Counted from the first letter of the stretch, positions 1 through 7,083 are shown. The stretch: DNA of 11,772 bases from JAZFYD01 sp036443405 (GCA_036443405.1 JAZFYD010000066.1:1-11772); one strand, 5' to 3'. Notes: generated by a model not told the origin, from the letters alone. Numbers and translations are program-made.

Positions 1-406
1 TCCGATTGTGAAGGACCTTCTCATCCGTGAGGGCACGGTAGATCGGAAGCGGTTGATCGCGCGCCTCTACAAAGACGGCGGCGAATACACGCTTCGCCTG
101 CTCGTTCTCGGGCTGCGATTCGGGGCCGCCCCGGAGGATTCGGATCTGGTGCAAGCGCTTGGGTCATTCCAACAGCCGCTGGCGATCGCAGCACTCCGGT
201 CCGTTATTCAGCGCTGCAACACAAACGAGTACCGGGACGAGGAAGCGCAAGCCGCCATCGAAGCGCTCCATCGCATCGGTACGGAAGAATCACGAGGTCT
301 GCTGTGGGAGATAGTTCAAAAACGCACGTGCCTATTGCCTCTTTACAGACGGGAACTGCGTACGTTCACGGAAAAGAGACTCAGCACGACCCCAGCGAGG
401 AACTAG
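1..406 (+). CDS. HEAT-repeat protein, C-terminal part (5' end outside window)
   Basis: The reading frame is open from base 2 to the TAG at 404-406, so this is the 3' end of a longer gene. A GTG at 8 lies in frame but has no visible start signals, and I do not take it as the start. About 134 residues are visible. They form amphipathic helical pairs typical of HEAT/armadillo-like repeats, for example the stretch EEAQAAIEALHRIGTEES followed by a Leu-rich helix. The tail is basic and rich in Arg and Lys. HEAT repeats usually act as protein-protein scaffolds; no catalytic motif is visible. The last 103 bases overlap the next gene, an HD-GYP protein, in another frame. This suggests cotranscription and a shared role, which is an inference. 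Fold fairly sure, function unknown. Confidence 0.7.
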   Translation, partial: PIVKDLLIREGTVDRKRLIARLYKDGGEYTLRLLVLGLRFGAAPEDSDLVQALGSFQQPLAIAALRSVIQRCNTNEYRDEEAQAAIEALHRIGTEESRGLLWEIVQKRTCLLPLYRRELRTFTEKRLSTTPARN

Positions 407-1824
407 AGACGGTCGAGGCGGAACCGGTCGATGCCGGCACCGCCCTGGAGCAGATCGAAACCATCGCGCGGGGCCTGTCGGCTGGCATGGTGTCGCGTCG
501 TATCTACGCGAGTGACCACCACCGCAGCCGCGAAGCCCTCGACCTCGTCGTCAAGCAGTTGCAGGCCGTATTCCGGTCCACCGAGTCGCAGGGCAGGGAG
601 GCGGAACTGCGGCTTTTCGCCACCAACGGAGTTCTGTTGAGCGACGGGATCCCGTTGGGAAGCCCGACGCAGCGTTCGGAAATCGCCGACCTCTTGCGCG
701 AGAAAAACCACGGCGGGATCGTGATCTCCCGCGGCGTGGATGCAGGGGAGTTGGGCAGCCTATTCGACTGGCTCTCCGACCGGCGCGCGGAAACGCCGGA
801 GGGACTCGTAAGTATCCGCCTCCTCGACTCCGACGCCGCCGAGCGCGGTGGGCTCGGCGAGGAAGTGCGGTCGAGCGCACTGGAACGCGTGCCGGACTTC
901 AAACTCTCGGTCCGCATTCATCGCGCCGCGAGCAAACTGCTGTCGAAGATCATGGACGACGCACGCGCGGGCCGCGATCTCGACTTCAAGGGCGCGCGCG
1001 AGATCGCGCAACGCGCGGCAAGCGCCGCGTTCGTCGACGACACGGGCCTCGTCGCGCCGACGCAGGTCATCCAGGCCGATCCCTACACGTTCAACCACTC
1101 GGTCAACGTCTTCCTGATCTCCACAACGCTGCTGCAGCCGTTCGCATCCTCGGAGGAGGAACTCGCGAGGTGGGCGCAGGCCGCGTTGCTGCACGATGTC
1201 GGCAAGAGCCTCGTTCCCAAAGAGGTGCTGTACAAGAAAGGGTCGCTCACCGACGAGGAGTTCGCGATCATCCAGTGCCACCCCGAGTGGGGCGCGGAAA
1301 TCCTCCAGGAGCAGGGCGGGGCCGACGCAGTCGCCATCCACGTCGCGTATTGCCACCACATGCGCGACGGCGGCCTCGGATACCCCAAGACCGAGATGCC
1401 CATCGACCCCGGGCCGGTCTCGAATGCGGTGCAGGTCGCGGACGTCTTCGAGGCCATCACGTCGGAGCGCCCCTACCACAAGGGCCTCAGCGTCGCGGAG
1501 ACCGTCGACATCATCATGGGAACACCGGGCATGGAGAGCAAACGGCCGGCGGTCGGCATCCTGCTCGACCGGCTCTCGAACGCCCCCCCGGGTTCCGAGG
1601 TCATCCTCAGCTCGGGTGAGCACGCACTCGTGATTCACGGCAACCCCGATGCGCCCAAGAAGCCGATCGTCCAACTCCTCACCGACGACGCCGGACGCCC
1701 GCTGACCGACCTGGTGCGGGTGGACCTGAACGAAGGCGACGGCGGCGACGACGAGCGCCAGATCGACAACGTGATCCTCAAGCCCGCCACCCGGCGCGCG
1801 GAAGCCCTCTCCGCGAAGAACTGA
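304..1824 (+). CDS. HD-GYP domain phosphohydrolase (putative cyclic-di-GMP phosphodiesterase)
   Basis: This 506-residue protein has an N-terminal domain of unknown role (about residues 45-190). It includes a segment around YASDHHRSREALD that resembles N-terminal regions of other bacterial HD proteins. The HD-GYP catalytic domain follows (about 255-410). Visible signature residues are His265 in NHS, His297-Asp298 in HDVGK, His326 in HPEWG, His351-His352, Gly359-Tyr360-Pro361, and Asp380 in VADVFEAITSERPY. HD-GYP enzymes hydrolyse cyclic di-GMP (sometimes cGAMP) with a di- or tri-metal centre. The usual HHExxDGxGYP reads HHMRDGGLGYP here, so Glu is Met. No transmembrane segment is obvious, so it is probably cytosolic. 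The GTG at 304 has GAGG at 294-297 with six-base spacing, but it overlaps the upstream gene by 103 bases. GTG 328 and ATG 487 are alternatives; ATG 487 would cut into the N-terminal domain. Family certain, start uncertain. Confidence 0.9.
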   Translation: MGDSSKTHVPIASLQTGTAYVHGKETQHDPSEELETVEAEPVDAGTALEQIETIARGLSAGMVSRRIYASDHHRSREALDLVVKQLQAVFRSTESQGREAELRLFATNGVLLSDGIPLGSPTQRSEIADLLREKNHGGIVISRGVDAGELGSLFDWLSDRRAETPEGLVSIRLLDSDAAERGGLGEEVRSSALERVPDFKLSVRIHRAASKLLSKIMDDARAGRDLDFKGAREIAQRAASAAFVDDTGLVAPTQVIQADPYTFNHSVNVFLISTTLLQPFASSEEELARWAQAALLHDVGKSLVPKEVLYKKGSLTDEEFAIIQCHPEWGAEILQEQGGADAVAIHVAYCHHMRDGGLGYPKTEMPIDPGPVSNAVQVADVFEAITSERPYHKGLSVAETVDIIMGTPGMESKRPAVGILLDRLSNAPPGSEVILSSGEHALVIHGNPDAPKKPIVQLLTDDAGRPLTDLVRVDLNEGDGGDDERQIDNVILKPATRRAEALSAKN

Positions 1825-1842
1825 TCGCCGGGGAGCGACAAC

Positions 1843-1871
1843 GCCGGCCCGCGCTCATTCGTGGGCCCGGC
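1843..1871 (+). terminator. Hairpin after the HD-GYP gene, possible terminator
   Basis: GCCGG (1843-1847) pairs with CCGGC (1867-1871). After a one-base bulge, CCC (1848-1850) pairs with GGG (1863-1865). The stem continues inward through a G·U pair and two G-C pairs to a six-base loop (1854-1859). It lies between the HD-GYP stop and the ileS promoter. No T-run follows, so it is not a classical intrinsic terminator. It may stop transcription with Rho, or only stabilise the 3' end. Confidence 0.4.
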
Positions 1872-1885
1872 CGCATGCGGACGGT

Positions 1886-1891
1886 TATAGT
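1886..1891 (+). promoter_or_regulatory. -10-like hexamer TATAGT, probable leaderless promoter of ileS
   Basis: TATAGT ends eight bases before the ATG at 1900, which places the expected transcript start at or next to the start codon. No Shine-Dalgarno-like GGAG or GAGG lies in the preceding 20 bases. An in-frame TAG at 1888-1890 excludes an upstream start, so the ATG position is firm. No convincing -35 element is visible. Confidence 0.5.
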
Positions 1892-1899
1892 TCGCAGCG

Positions 1900-4800
1900 A
1901 TGTTCGACCCCGTGCCGCCCAACGTCTCGTTTCCCGACCAGGAACGGGCCCTGATCGAGTTCTGGCGTGAAAACGAGATCTTCCGCCGCTCCGTAGACGA
2001 GCGCCGCGGGGGCCCGCGTTTCACGTTTTATGAGGGGCCGCCGACCGCCAACGGTTCCCCGCACTGGGGCAGCGTCCTCACACGTGTCGGAAAGGACGTC
2101 TTCCTGCGTTATTGGACGATGCGCGGGTACTACGCGCCGCGCCGTTCGGGCTGGGACACACACGGACTGCCCGTCGAAACGGAAGTCGAGAAAGAGCTCG
2201 GCATCCACGGCAAACACGACGTCGAGAACTACGGCATCGAGCTGTTCACGAAGAAGTGCATCGCGTCGGTTTGGCGTTACATCGGCGCGTGGGAGGAGAT
2301 GAGCGAGCGCGTCGGATTCTGGCTCGACAAGGACGGCTACGCGACCTATCACCGCTACTACGTGGAGAGCGTCTGGTGGGCGCTGTCCGAGTTCTTCAAG
2401 AAGGGGCTCCTCTACCAGGGTTACAAGAGCGTCTGGTGGTGGCCGCAGGGCGGAACCGCGCTCAGCCAGGGCGAGGTCGGCGAGGGTTACCGGCCGGTGG
2501 ACGACCCGTCGGTTGTCGTGCGGTTTCAGGTCACGGGACGCGAGAAGACGTTTTTCGTCGCGTGGACCACGACGCCTTGGACGCTGCCGAGCAACCTCGC
2601 GCTCGCGGTCGCGGCGGATGAGACCTACGTCGAGGTGGAGTCCGACGGCGAGACGTTGATCCTCGCCGAGGCGCTTGTCGAGTCGGTTCTCGAGGGGCGT
2701 GAAACAAACGTCGTGAAAAGGGTCCGCGGGCGCGAGCTCGAGGGTTTGAAATACGAGCCGCTCTACCGCTTCCGTGAACCGGAAAGCGGGAAGTCCTGGG
2801 AGGTCGGCTGCGCGGATTTCGTCACCCTCGATACCGGCACCGGAATCGTGCACATCGCGCCCGGCTTCGGCGAGGACGACTTCCGATTCGCGAAAGAAGC
2901 CGGGTTCGGTTTCGTTCAACTGGTCGAACCCGATGGCAAGTTCAGCGCCGACACCGACTTCGCCGGCATGTACTTCAAGGACGTCGACAAGAAGGTCATC
3001 GCAGACCTCAAGGCGCGCGGGCTGCTGCTCAGCCAGAAGACCGTGCGGCACGACTACCCGTTCTGCCCGCGCGCGCCGGAGGATGCGCTGATCCAGTACG
3101 CGCGGCGCGGGTGGTTCATCCGCACGAGCACGGAGAAGGACCAGGTCGTCGCCAACAACGCCAAGGTCACATGGCAACCCGCGCACATCCGCGACGGGCG
3201 CATGGGCGATTTCCTGCGCAACAACGTGGACTGGGCGATCAGCCGCGAACGCTGGTGGGGCACGCCGCTTCCGATCTGGAAAAACGACGAGACCGGCAAC
3301 ATGGAGTCGGTCGCGTCCGTGGACGAGATCCTCGAGCGCAACCCCGACGCGTTTGCGCACTGGGACGAAGCGAAGGCCGCCGACCCGGACCTCGACGAGA
3401 ACCTGATGGTCCACAAGCCGTGGATCGATCAGGTGACGTGGACCAAAGACGGCGAGCCCGGTGTGTACCGGCGCGTGACTGAGGTGATTGACTGCTGGTT
3501 CGACGCCGGCGCGATGCCGTTTGCGCAGTGGGGTTATCCGCACCGCAACAAGGAACAATTCGAGGAGTCGTTCCCGGCCGATTTCATCACGGAGTCGCTG
3601 GACCAGACCCGCGGCTGGTGGAACGCGCTGCTGCAGATCAGCACGCTGCTGTTCCCGGAGCGCGAGACGCCGCACCCGTTCAAGAGCTGTGTCGTCGTGG
3701 GTGTCGTCACGGACGAGGACGGCAAGAAGCTCTCCAAGCGCCTCAAGAACTTCGAACCGCCGATGGAGGCGCTTGAAAAGAGCAGCGCGGATGCCGTGCG
3801 TTGGGCGCTCCTGCACAACGGTACGCCGGCGCAGAATCTCCCGTTCAACGCCGGCATCGCGCGGAACGCGACCCGCGACCTGCTTCTCAAGGTCTGGAAC
3901 GTCTACTCGTTCCTCGTCACCTACGCGCGCATCGACAAGTGGGATCCGAAGACCAACCGCCCCCCCATCGCGGAGCGCGCGACGCTGGACCGGTGGATCC
4001 TCGCGGAACTCGACGCGACGGTGCGCGACGTGCATGGCGCCTTCGAACGCCTCGAGAGCCACACCGCCGCGCGGCGTCTCCAGGCGTTTGTCGACGGGTT
4101 GAGCAATTGGTACCTGCGCCGCAGCCGCGCGCGTTTCTGGGCGGAAGGCGACTCCGCCGACAAGGACGCCGCGTTCGCGACGCTGTATGAGGCGCTGTGC
4201 GAAACGGCGCTATTGTTGGCACCGTTCACGCCGTTTCTGGCGGAGACGCTCTACCAGGCGCTCTGGTGCGGCAACCGCCCGGATGCGTGCGACTCCGTGC
4301 ACCTCGCGCTGTATCCGGATCCGGACGACGCGCGTGTGAACGACGGCCTGCGCAGATCGATGAGCCTCGCGCGGGACCTCGTGAGCTTGGGACAGCGCGT
4401 GCGCGCCACGGAGAAACTCCGCGTGCGCCAACCGCTGGCCGAGGCGATCGTCGTGCTCGCGGGAGATGAGTCCCTGGACGCGCACACGGACACGATCGCG
4501 GAAGAGCTGAACGTGCACACCGTGTCGGTGAGCGACGAGCCCGCGAAGTACGTCGAGTTCGAGATCGTCCCGAACTTCCGCGCGCTCGGGCCGAAACTCG
4601 GTAAACGCATGCCGCTTTGCAAGAAGTGCCTCGCGGAGGCCGATGGGTCCGCGCTGCACGACGCGCTCGAAAAAGACGGCGCGTTCGACCTCGACGTCGA
4701 CGGCGAGACCGTGCGCCTGACCCGCGACGAGATCGAGGTGCGGCTCTCCGCACGCGAGGGATACGTCGCCGCCAGCGCGGGCGGCCGCGTCGTCGTGCTC

Positions 4801-5082
4801 GACACCCGCGTCACACCGGAACTGAAACGCGAAGGCTTGGCGCGCGAAGCGGTCAACCGGCTGCAAACCGCGCGCAAGACAATGGATCTGGCGTACGAAG
4901 CGCGGATCGCTGTGACGTACGAAGCCGGCGACGAGTTGGCCGAGGCGCTTGCGACCCATCGCGATCAAGTCGCGGGCGAAACGCTGTCGACCAAGCTCGA
5001 ACAATCCGAACCGACGGGCGAGATCCACGAAACGGAGATCGACGGCGAGTCGTTCCGCTTCGGGATCGCGGTGGAGAGCTAG
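1900..5082 (+). CDS. ileS: Isoleucyl-tRNA synthetase, eukaryote-like type 2, with altered HIGH motif
   Basis: A 1060-residue class I aminoacyl-tRNA synthetase that charges tRNA-Ile in the cytosol. Domains in order: Rossmann core with GWDTHGLPVE (84-93); CP1 editing domain with TTTPWTLPSN (223-232) and GTGIVHIAPGFGEDD (313-327); WAISRERWWGTPLPIW (445-460); LDQTRGWW (567-574); the KMSKS loop as KLSKR (610-614); and an anticodon-binding helical domain with NWYLRRSRARFW. The C-terminal region contains FRALGPKLGKRM, as in type 2 (archaeal/eukaryotic-like) enzymes. The ATP-binding HIGH motif reads His55-Trp-Gly-Ser58, so the final His is Ser. At the four-Cys zinc site known in the Thermus enzyme only Cys389 remains; the other three positions are Trp181, Gly184 and Ala392. 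The other signatures are intact, and the frame runs unbroken at full length, so the gene is probably functional. Type 2 IleRS are generally mupirocin-tolerant. Transcribed alone, apparently from a leaderless promoter. Confidence 0.95.
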   Translation: MFDPVPPNVSFPDQERALIEFWRENEIFRRSVDERRGGPRFTFYEGPPTANGSPHWGSVLTRVGKDVFLRYWTMRGYYAPRRSGWDTHGLPVETEVEKELGIHGKHDVENYGIELFTKKCIASVWRYIGAWEEMSERVGFWLDKDGYATYHRYYVESVWWALSEFFKKGLLYQGYKSVWWWPQGGTALSQGEVGEGYRPVDDPSVVVRFQVTGREKTFFVAWTTTPWTLPSNLALAVAADETYVEVESDGETLILAEALVESVLEGRETNVVKRVRGRELEGLKYEPLYRFREPESGKSWEVGCADFVTLDTGTGIVHIAPGFGEDDFRFAKEAGFGFVQLVEPDGKFSADTDFAGMYFKDVDKKVIADLKARGLLLSQKTVRHDYPFCPRAPEDALIQYARRGWFIRTSTEKDQVVANNAKVTWQPAHIRDGRMGDFLRNNVDWAISRERWWGTPLPIWKNDETGNMESVASVDEILERNPDAFAHWDEAKAADPDLDENLMVHKPWIDQVTWTKDGEPGVYRRVTEVIDCWFDAGAMPFAQWGYPHRNKEQFEESFPADFITESLDQTRGWWNALLQISTLLFPERETPHPFKSCVVVGVVTDEDGKKLSKRLKNFEPPMEALEKSSADAVRWALLHNGTPAQNLPFNAGIARNATRDLLLKVWNVYSFLVTYARIDKWDPKTNRPPIAERATLDRWILAELDATVRDVHGAFERLESHTAARRLQAFVDGLSNWYLRRSRARFWAEGDSADKDAAFATLYEALCETALLLAPFTPFLAETLYQALWCGNRPDACDSVHLALYPDPDDARVNDGLRRSMSLARDLVSLGQRVRATEKLRVRQPLAEAIVVLAGDESLDAHTDTIAEELNVHTVSVSDEPAKYVEFEIVPNFRALGPKLGKRMPLCKKCLAEADGSALHDALEKDGAFDLDVDGETVRLTRDEIEVRLSAREGYVAASAGGRVVVLDTRVTPELKREGLAREAVNRLQTARKTMDLAYEARIAVTYEAGDELAEALATHRDQVAGETLSTKLEQSEPTGEIHETEIDGESFRFGIAVES

Positions 5083-5092
5083 GCTCGCCACG

Positions 5093-5136
5093 CCTCGACC
5101 TTCGTCTCGGCCTCATGCGCCGGGCGCCTCCGCCTC
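5093..5136 (+). repeat. Degenerate CCTNNN hexamer repeat just after ileS
   Basis: CCT triplets start at 5093, 5099 and 5111, with TCT at 5105, all in exact six-base phase. Two further units, CCTCCG and CCTCGA, start at 5127 and 5133 after a ten-base break. The run begins ten bases after the ileS stop codon and is preceded by CTCGCCA (5084-5090). It resembles the longer array at 11052-11111, which shares CTCGCCA and the units CCTTCG and CCTCAT. The CCT strand is the one transcribed with ileS, so it would sit in the mRNA 3' region. Confidence 0.4.
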
Positions 5137-5149
5137 GATTTGCGGCCGG

Positions 5150-5175
5150 GCCTGTTCCCCGGTCTTGGAACGGGC
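5150..5175 (+). terminator. Hairpin downstream of ileS, possible terminator
   Basis: GCCTGTTCC (5150-5158) pairs with GGAACGGGC (5167-5175) over nine base pairs, one of them G·U, with an eight-base loop. A weaker hairpin follows (GATCC 5179-5183 with GGATC 5196-5200). No T-run follows either. The rest of the 276-base gap between ileS and the lipoprotein gene holds the hexamer repeat upstream of the hairpins, a doubtful small ORF (5193-5351), and a weak -10-like TACCAT (5328-5333). Confidence 0.35.
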
Positions 5176-5358
5176 TACGATCCAATCGTTCCGTGGGATC
5201 AAGTAAGTCTGGTTCAAGCACCCCGAGCGCGGCGCAGTCGCCCGCGCCGCGCGCCCCACCGGGGGCCGAGGCTCAGGGTGGGACAGCGTCCGTCCCGGCC
5301 GACCGCTCCACGCGCCAAGATCCTTGCTACCATTTCGGTCGGCTCTCGTGAGGTGGTT

Positions 5359-6555
5359 GTGACTCGCGGTTGGACAATTTTCTCGGCGTGCATTGTGGTG
5401 GTGTTCGCCTGTGCGTGCGGCGGCACCGGACCGGTCGTCACGCTCCCCCCGGCTGGGGACGCCATCACGCTTCATCCTCTAAACGGTGGTTTTTCCGCCG
5501 CGCCGATCGTCGGCTCGCTCGATTCCGTCAGCAATGACGACGGCCAGTACACCGGCGAGTTCGATCACTTCCAGCTCGAGGTCCCGGAGGACGGCCGGCT
5601 CCAGTTCGCCCTGACCTGGTTTCACGACGCCGATTTCGATCTGCTCATCACGTCGGACGCCGGCGGCAGCAACCGCCTCGCCGAGGGACTGCGCGACGGC
5701 GACGACCCCGAGTACGTCGGCCTGCCCGTTTCGAAGAACCAGACGGTGCATGTGTTCGTCGTCGGCTGGGAAGGCGAGCCCGGTGGGTACACCCTCGAGG
5801 CGATTCTGCTCCCGCCCGAGTCGGTCGTGTTCGACGTCATCGCGGCGCCCGACACCAGCACGGGCTGGCCCCGCAATCGCCCGATCGTGTTCGGGTTCAA
5901 CGTACCGGTCGAACCGGGCCAGTCGATCGAGGACAAGATCGTCTTCGTCGCGCCCGGCCACCAGGCGCGAGGAACCTGGTGCATCGAAGCCAACAACCTC
6001 GTCTTCCTGCCCGAGCTTCCGAACGATCCCGGCGATGCGAATGTCGGTCTCATCCCCGGTCTGACCTACACCGTCCAGTTCCGCAGCGGCGCCAAGGGCC
6101 TGCGCGCGACCACGGGCGAATATCTCACCAACGTCGTGACCGGCGAGGTGGTGGTCGAAGGCTACGAGGACGAGAACCCGGAGAGGCCGCCGCGCGTGAT
6201 CGCCATCGACCATGATCCGAGCGATCCGTGGAGCGGCTCACCGATTCAGTTCTTCGTGGACAACGCACTCCTGCCGGCCACCGTCACGGCGCAGATCTTC
6301 CTCGTCGAAACAGACGGCAGCGAAACACCGCTCCCGACAACGACGTCGCTCTCACAGGAGCACGTGTGCATCTCGATCGACGCCCGCATCGTGGTCGAAC
6401 CCGCGGCCGCGCTGCCGCCGGCGAGTACGATCCGCATCCGCATCCCAGGAACGGTCCTCGGCATCAGCGGCGAGATCGATCCGCGCAACGGTCTGACCGG
6501 CCCCGACGACTCCCCCGCCGGCCAAGGCATCGCGATCGAATTGGCGACGCCGTAA
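5359..6555 (+). CDS. Envelope lipoprotein with PPC-like and Ig-like (SbsA/Big_5-type) domains
   Basis: A 398-residue exported protein of unknown function. The first 20 residues form a signal peptide with a hydrophobic core (IFSACIVVVFA), then Cys18 and Cys20 before Gly-Gly. Either Cys could be the lipidated residue; VFAC at 15-18 fits a lipobox best. Residues about 62-150 match the pre-peptidase C-terminal (PPC) beta-sandwich: DHFQLEVPEDGRL, then the acidic DADFDLLI, then DDPEYV and GEPGGYTLEAIL. From about 154 there are Ig-like domains of the SbsA type (NRPIVFGFNVPVEPG, then LIPGLTYTVQF), and a further beta-rich domain runs to the end. Such proteins usually sit on the cell surface as adhesion or assembly modules. 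The GTG at 5359 is chosen because GAGGTG (5350-5355) provides a Shine-Dalgarno and the signal peptide starts here; GTG 5353 is the alternative. The open frame continues upstream but looks non-coding. Confidence 0.75.
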   Translation: MTRGWTIFSACIVVVFACACGGTGPVVTLPPAGDAITLHPLNGGFSAAPIVGSLDSVSNDDGQYTGEFDHFQLEVPEDGRLQFALTWFHDADFDLLITSDAGGSNRLAEGLRDGDDPEYVGLPVSKNQTVHVFVVGWEGEPGGYTLEAILLPPESVVFDVIAAPDTSTGWPRNRPIVFGFNVPVEPGQSIEDKIVFVAPGHQARGTWCIEANNLVFLPELPNDPGDANVGLIPGLTYTVQFRSGAKGLRATTGEYLTNVVTGEVVVEGYEDENPERPPRVIAIDHDPSDPWSGSPIQFFVDNALLPATVTAQIFLVETDGSETPLPTTTSLSQEHVCISIDARIVVEPAAALPPASTIRIRIPGTVLGISGEIDPRNGLTGPDDSPAGQGIAIELATP

Positions 6556-6587
6556 CGCTTCACCGCGGACCGCCGCGCGCATGCGCG

Positions 6588-6606
6588 CCGAAACGCATCG
6601 TTTCGG
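6588..6606 (+). terminator. Perfect eight-pair hairpin after the lipoprotein gene
   Basis: CCGAAACG (6588-6595) pairs perfectly with CGTTTCGG (6599-6606) around a three-base CAT loop, 33 bases past the lipoprotein stop. A 14-base palindrome, GCGCGCATGCGCGC (6575-6588), lies immediately before it. No T-run follows. Its position between two separately started genes fits a transcript end. Confidence 0.4.
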
Positions 6607-6649
6607 TACGAGATCGTCGAGACCGCTCGCCCGCGACAGGTGCCGGTGC

Positions 6650-6655
6650 TAGAGT
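6650..6655 (+). promoter_or_regulatory. -10-like hexamer TAGAGT, probable leaderless promoter
   Basis: TAGAGT ends seven bases before the ATG at 6663. The nearest Shine-Dalgarno-like stretch (AGGTG, 6638-6642) is 20 bases away, too far to serve this start. No -35 element stands out. The spacing matches the hexamers before ileS, hemE and the 9362 gene. Confidence 0.45.
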
Positions 6656-6662
6656 TCAACCG

Positions 6663-7040
6663 ATGGGTCTTTTTACCGGGTCTTCGCGGGAGGAGTCCGT
6701 GCGCGCGTTCCTTTTCAGCATGCAGAACGCCGAATTCACGGAAGCCATCGCGGTGTTGAACAAGGCGCGCTTCCAGGGCGCGGGCCCGGTTCCGCCGCCG
6801 CACGCGCTGTGGCGCCTCGGCCGCTGGTGTCTGGAGCAGCGGCGCCCGAAGGACGCGTCGATCCCGCTGCAACTCTTTGCGGATCTCTATCCGCACCACG
6901 CGGATCGCGGCGCCGCGCTGCACGATCTCGCCCTCGCGTTCAGTGGCATGAAGCGCGTTCGCCGCGCAGCCGAGGTGGCGCGCGAGGCGCTGCGGCTGAA
7001 CAAGTCGGCGGACGTTCGCGCGTCAAGTTCCAAATCCTAG
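6663..7040 (+). CDS. Small TPR-like helical protein
   Basis: A 125-residue protein made almost wholly of helices, with spacing like tetratricopeptide repeats. The first helix pair contains FTEAIAVLNKARF (about residues 22-34). The second runs from the ALWRLGRWCLEQRRPKDA segment into an IPLQLFADLYPHH helix. The third includes RGAALHDLALAF and RRAAEVAREALRLNKS. There is no signal peptide or membrane segment, so it is probably cytosolic. TPR folds bind other proteins; no partner can be named from this window. ATG 6663 is the first ATG after a frame that is otherwise only a shadow of the lipoprotein gene, and it is supported by TAGAGT seven bases upstream. It ends 43 bases before hemE, which appears to have its own promoter. 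The protein is real with fair confidence; its role is unknown. Confidence 0.65.
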   Translation: MGLFTGSSREESVRAFLFSMQNAEFTEAIAVLNKARFQGAGPVPPPHALWRLGRWCLEQRRPKDASIPLQLFADLYPHHADRGAALHDLALAFSGMKRVRRAAEVAREALRLNKSADVRASSSKS

Positions 7041-7071
7041 GCGAACGCTAGGCTACGCAACCGCCGCGGGG

Positions 7072-7077
7072 TAATCT
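7072..7077 (+). promoter_or_regulatory. -10-like hexamer TAATCT, probable leaderless promoter of hemE-hemG
   Basis: TAATCT ends six bases before the GTG at 7084. Its TAA (7072-7074) is also an in-frame stop for the hemE frame, so no start upstream is possible. The next in-frame ATG would fall inside the RQAGRYLP active-site motif. The start is therefore fixed, and there is no room for a normal leader between this hexamer and the start. A GGGG run at 7068-7071 is the only purine-rich stretch nearby and is too far for a good ribosome site. Confidence 0.5.
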
Positions 7078-7083
7078 CGGCTC

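Noticed and set aside
760..1674. 304-codon open frame antisense to the HD-GYP gene
   Set aside because: Same cause: no motifs, and it lies wholly within a strongly supported gene.
1885..4062. 725-codon open frame antisense to ileS
   Set aside because: It mirrors the ileS codons; the GC-rich third positions of ileS remove stops on the other strand. Its Arg/Val/Asp-rich product shows no motifs, while ileS has full family signatures.
5176..5181. TACGAT as a leaderless promoter
   Set aside because: It ends 11 bases before the only nearby start (GTG 5193), which differs from the 6-8 base spacing of the other four, and the downstream frame is doubtful.
6575..6588. Perfect 14-base palindrome GCGCGCATGCGCGC as an operator
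   Set aside because: Alternating GC palindromes arise easily in GC-rich DNA. It sits next to a better hairpin and away from the promoter hexamer, so an operator is not supported.
7036..7052. CCTAG/CTAGG inverted repeat around the TPR gene stop
   Set aside because: Only five base pairs with a seven-base loop and no T-run; too weak to call a terminator.
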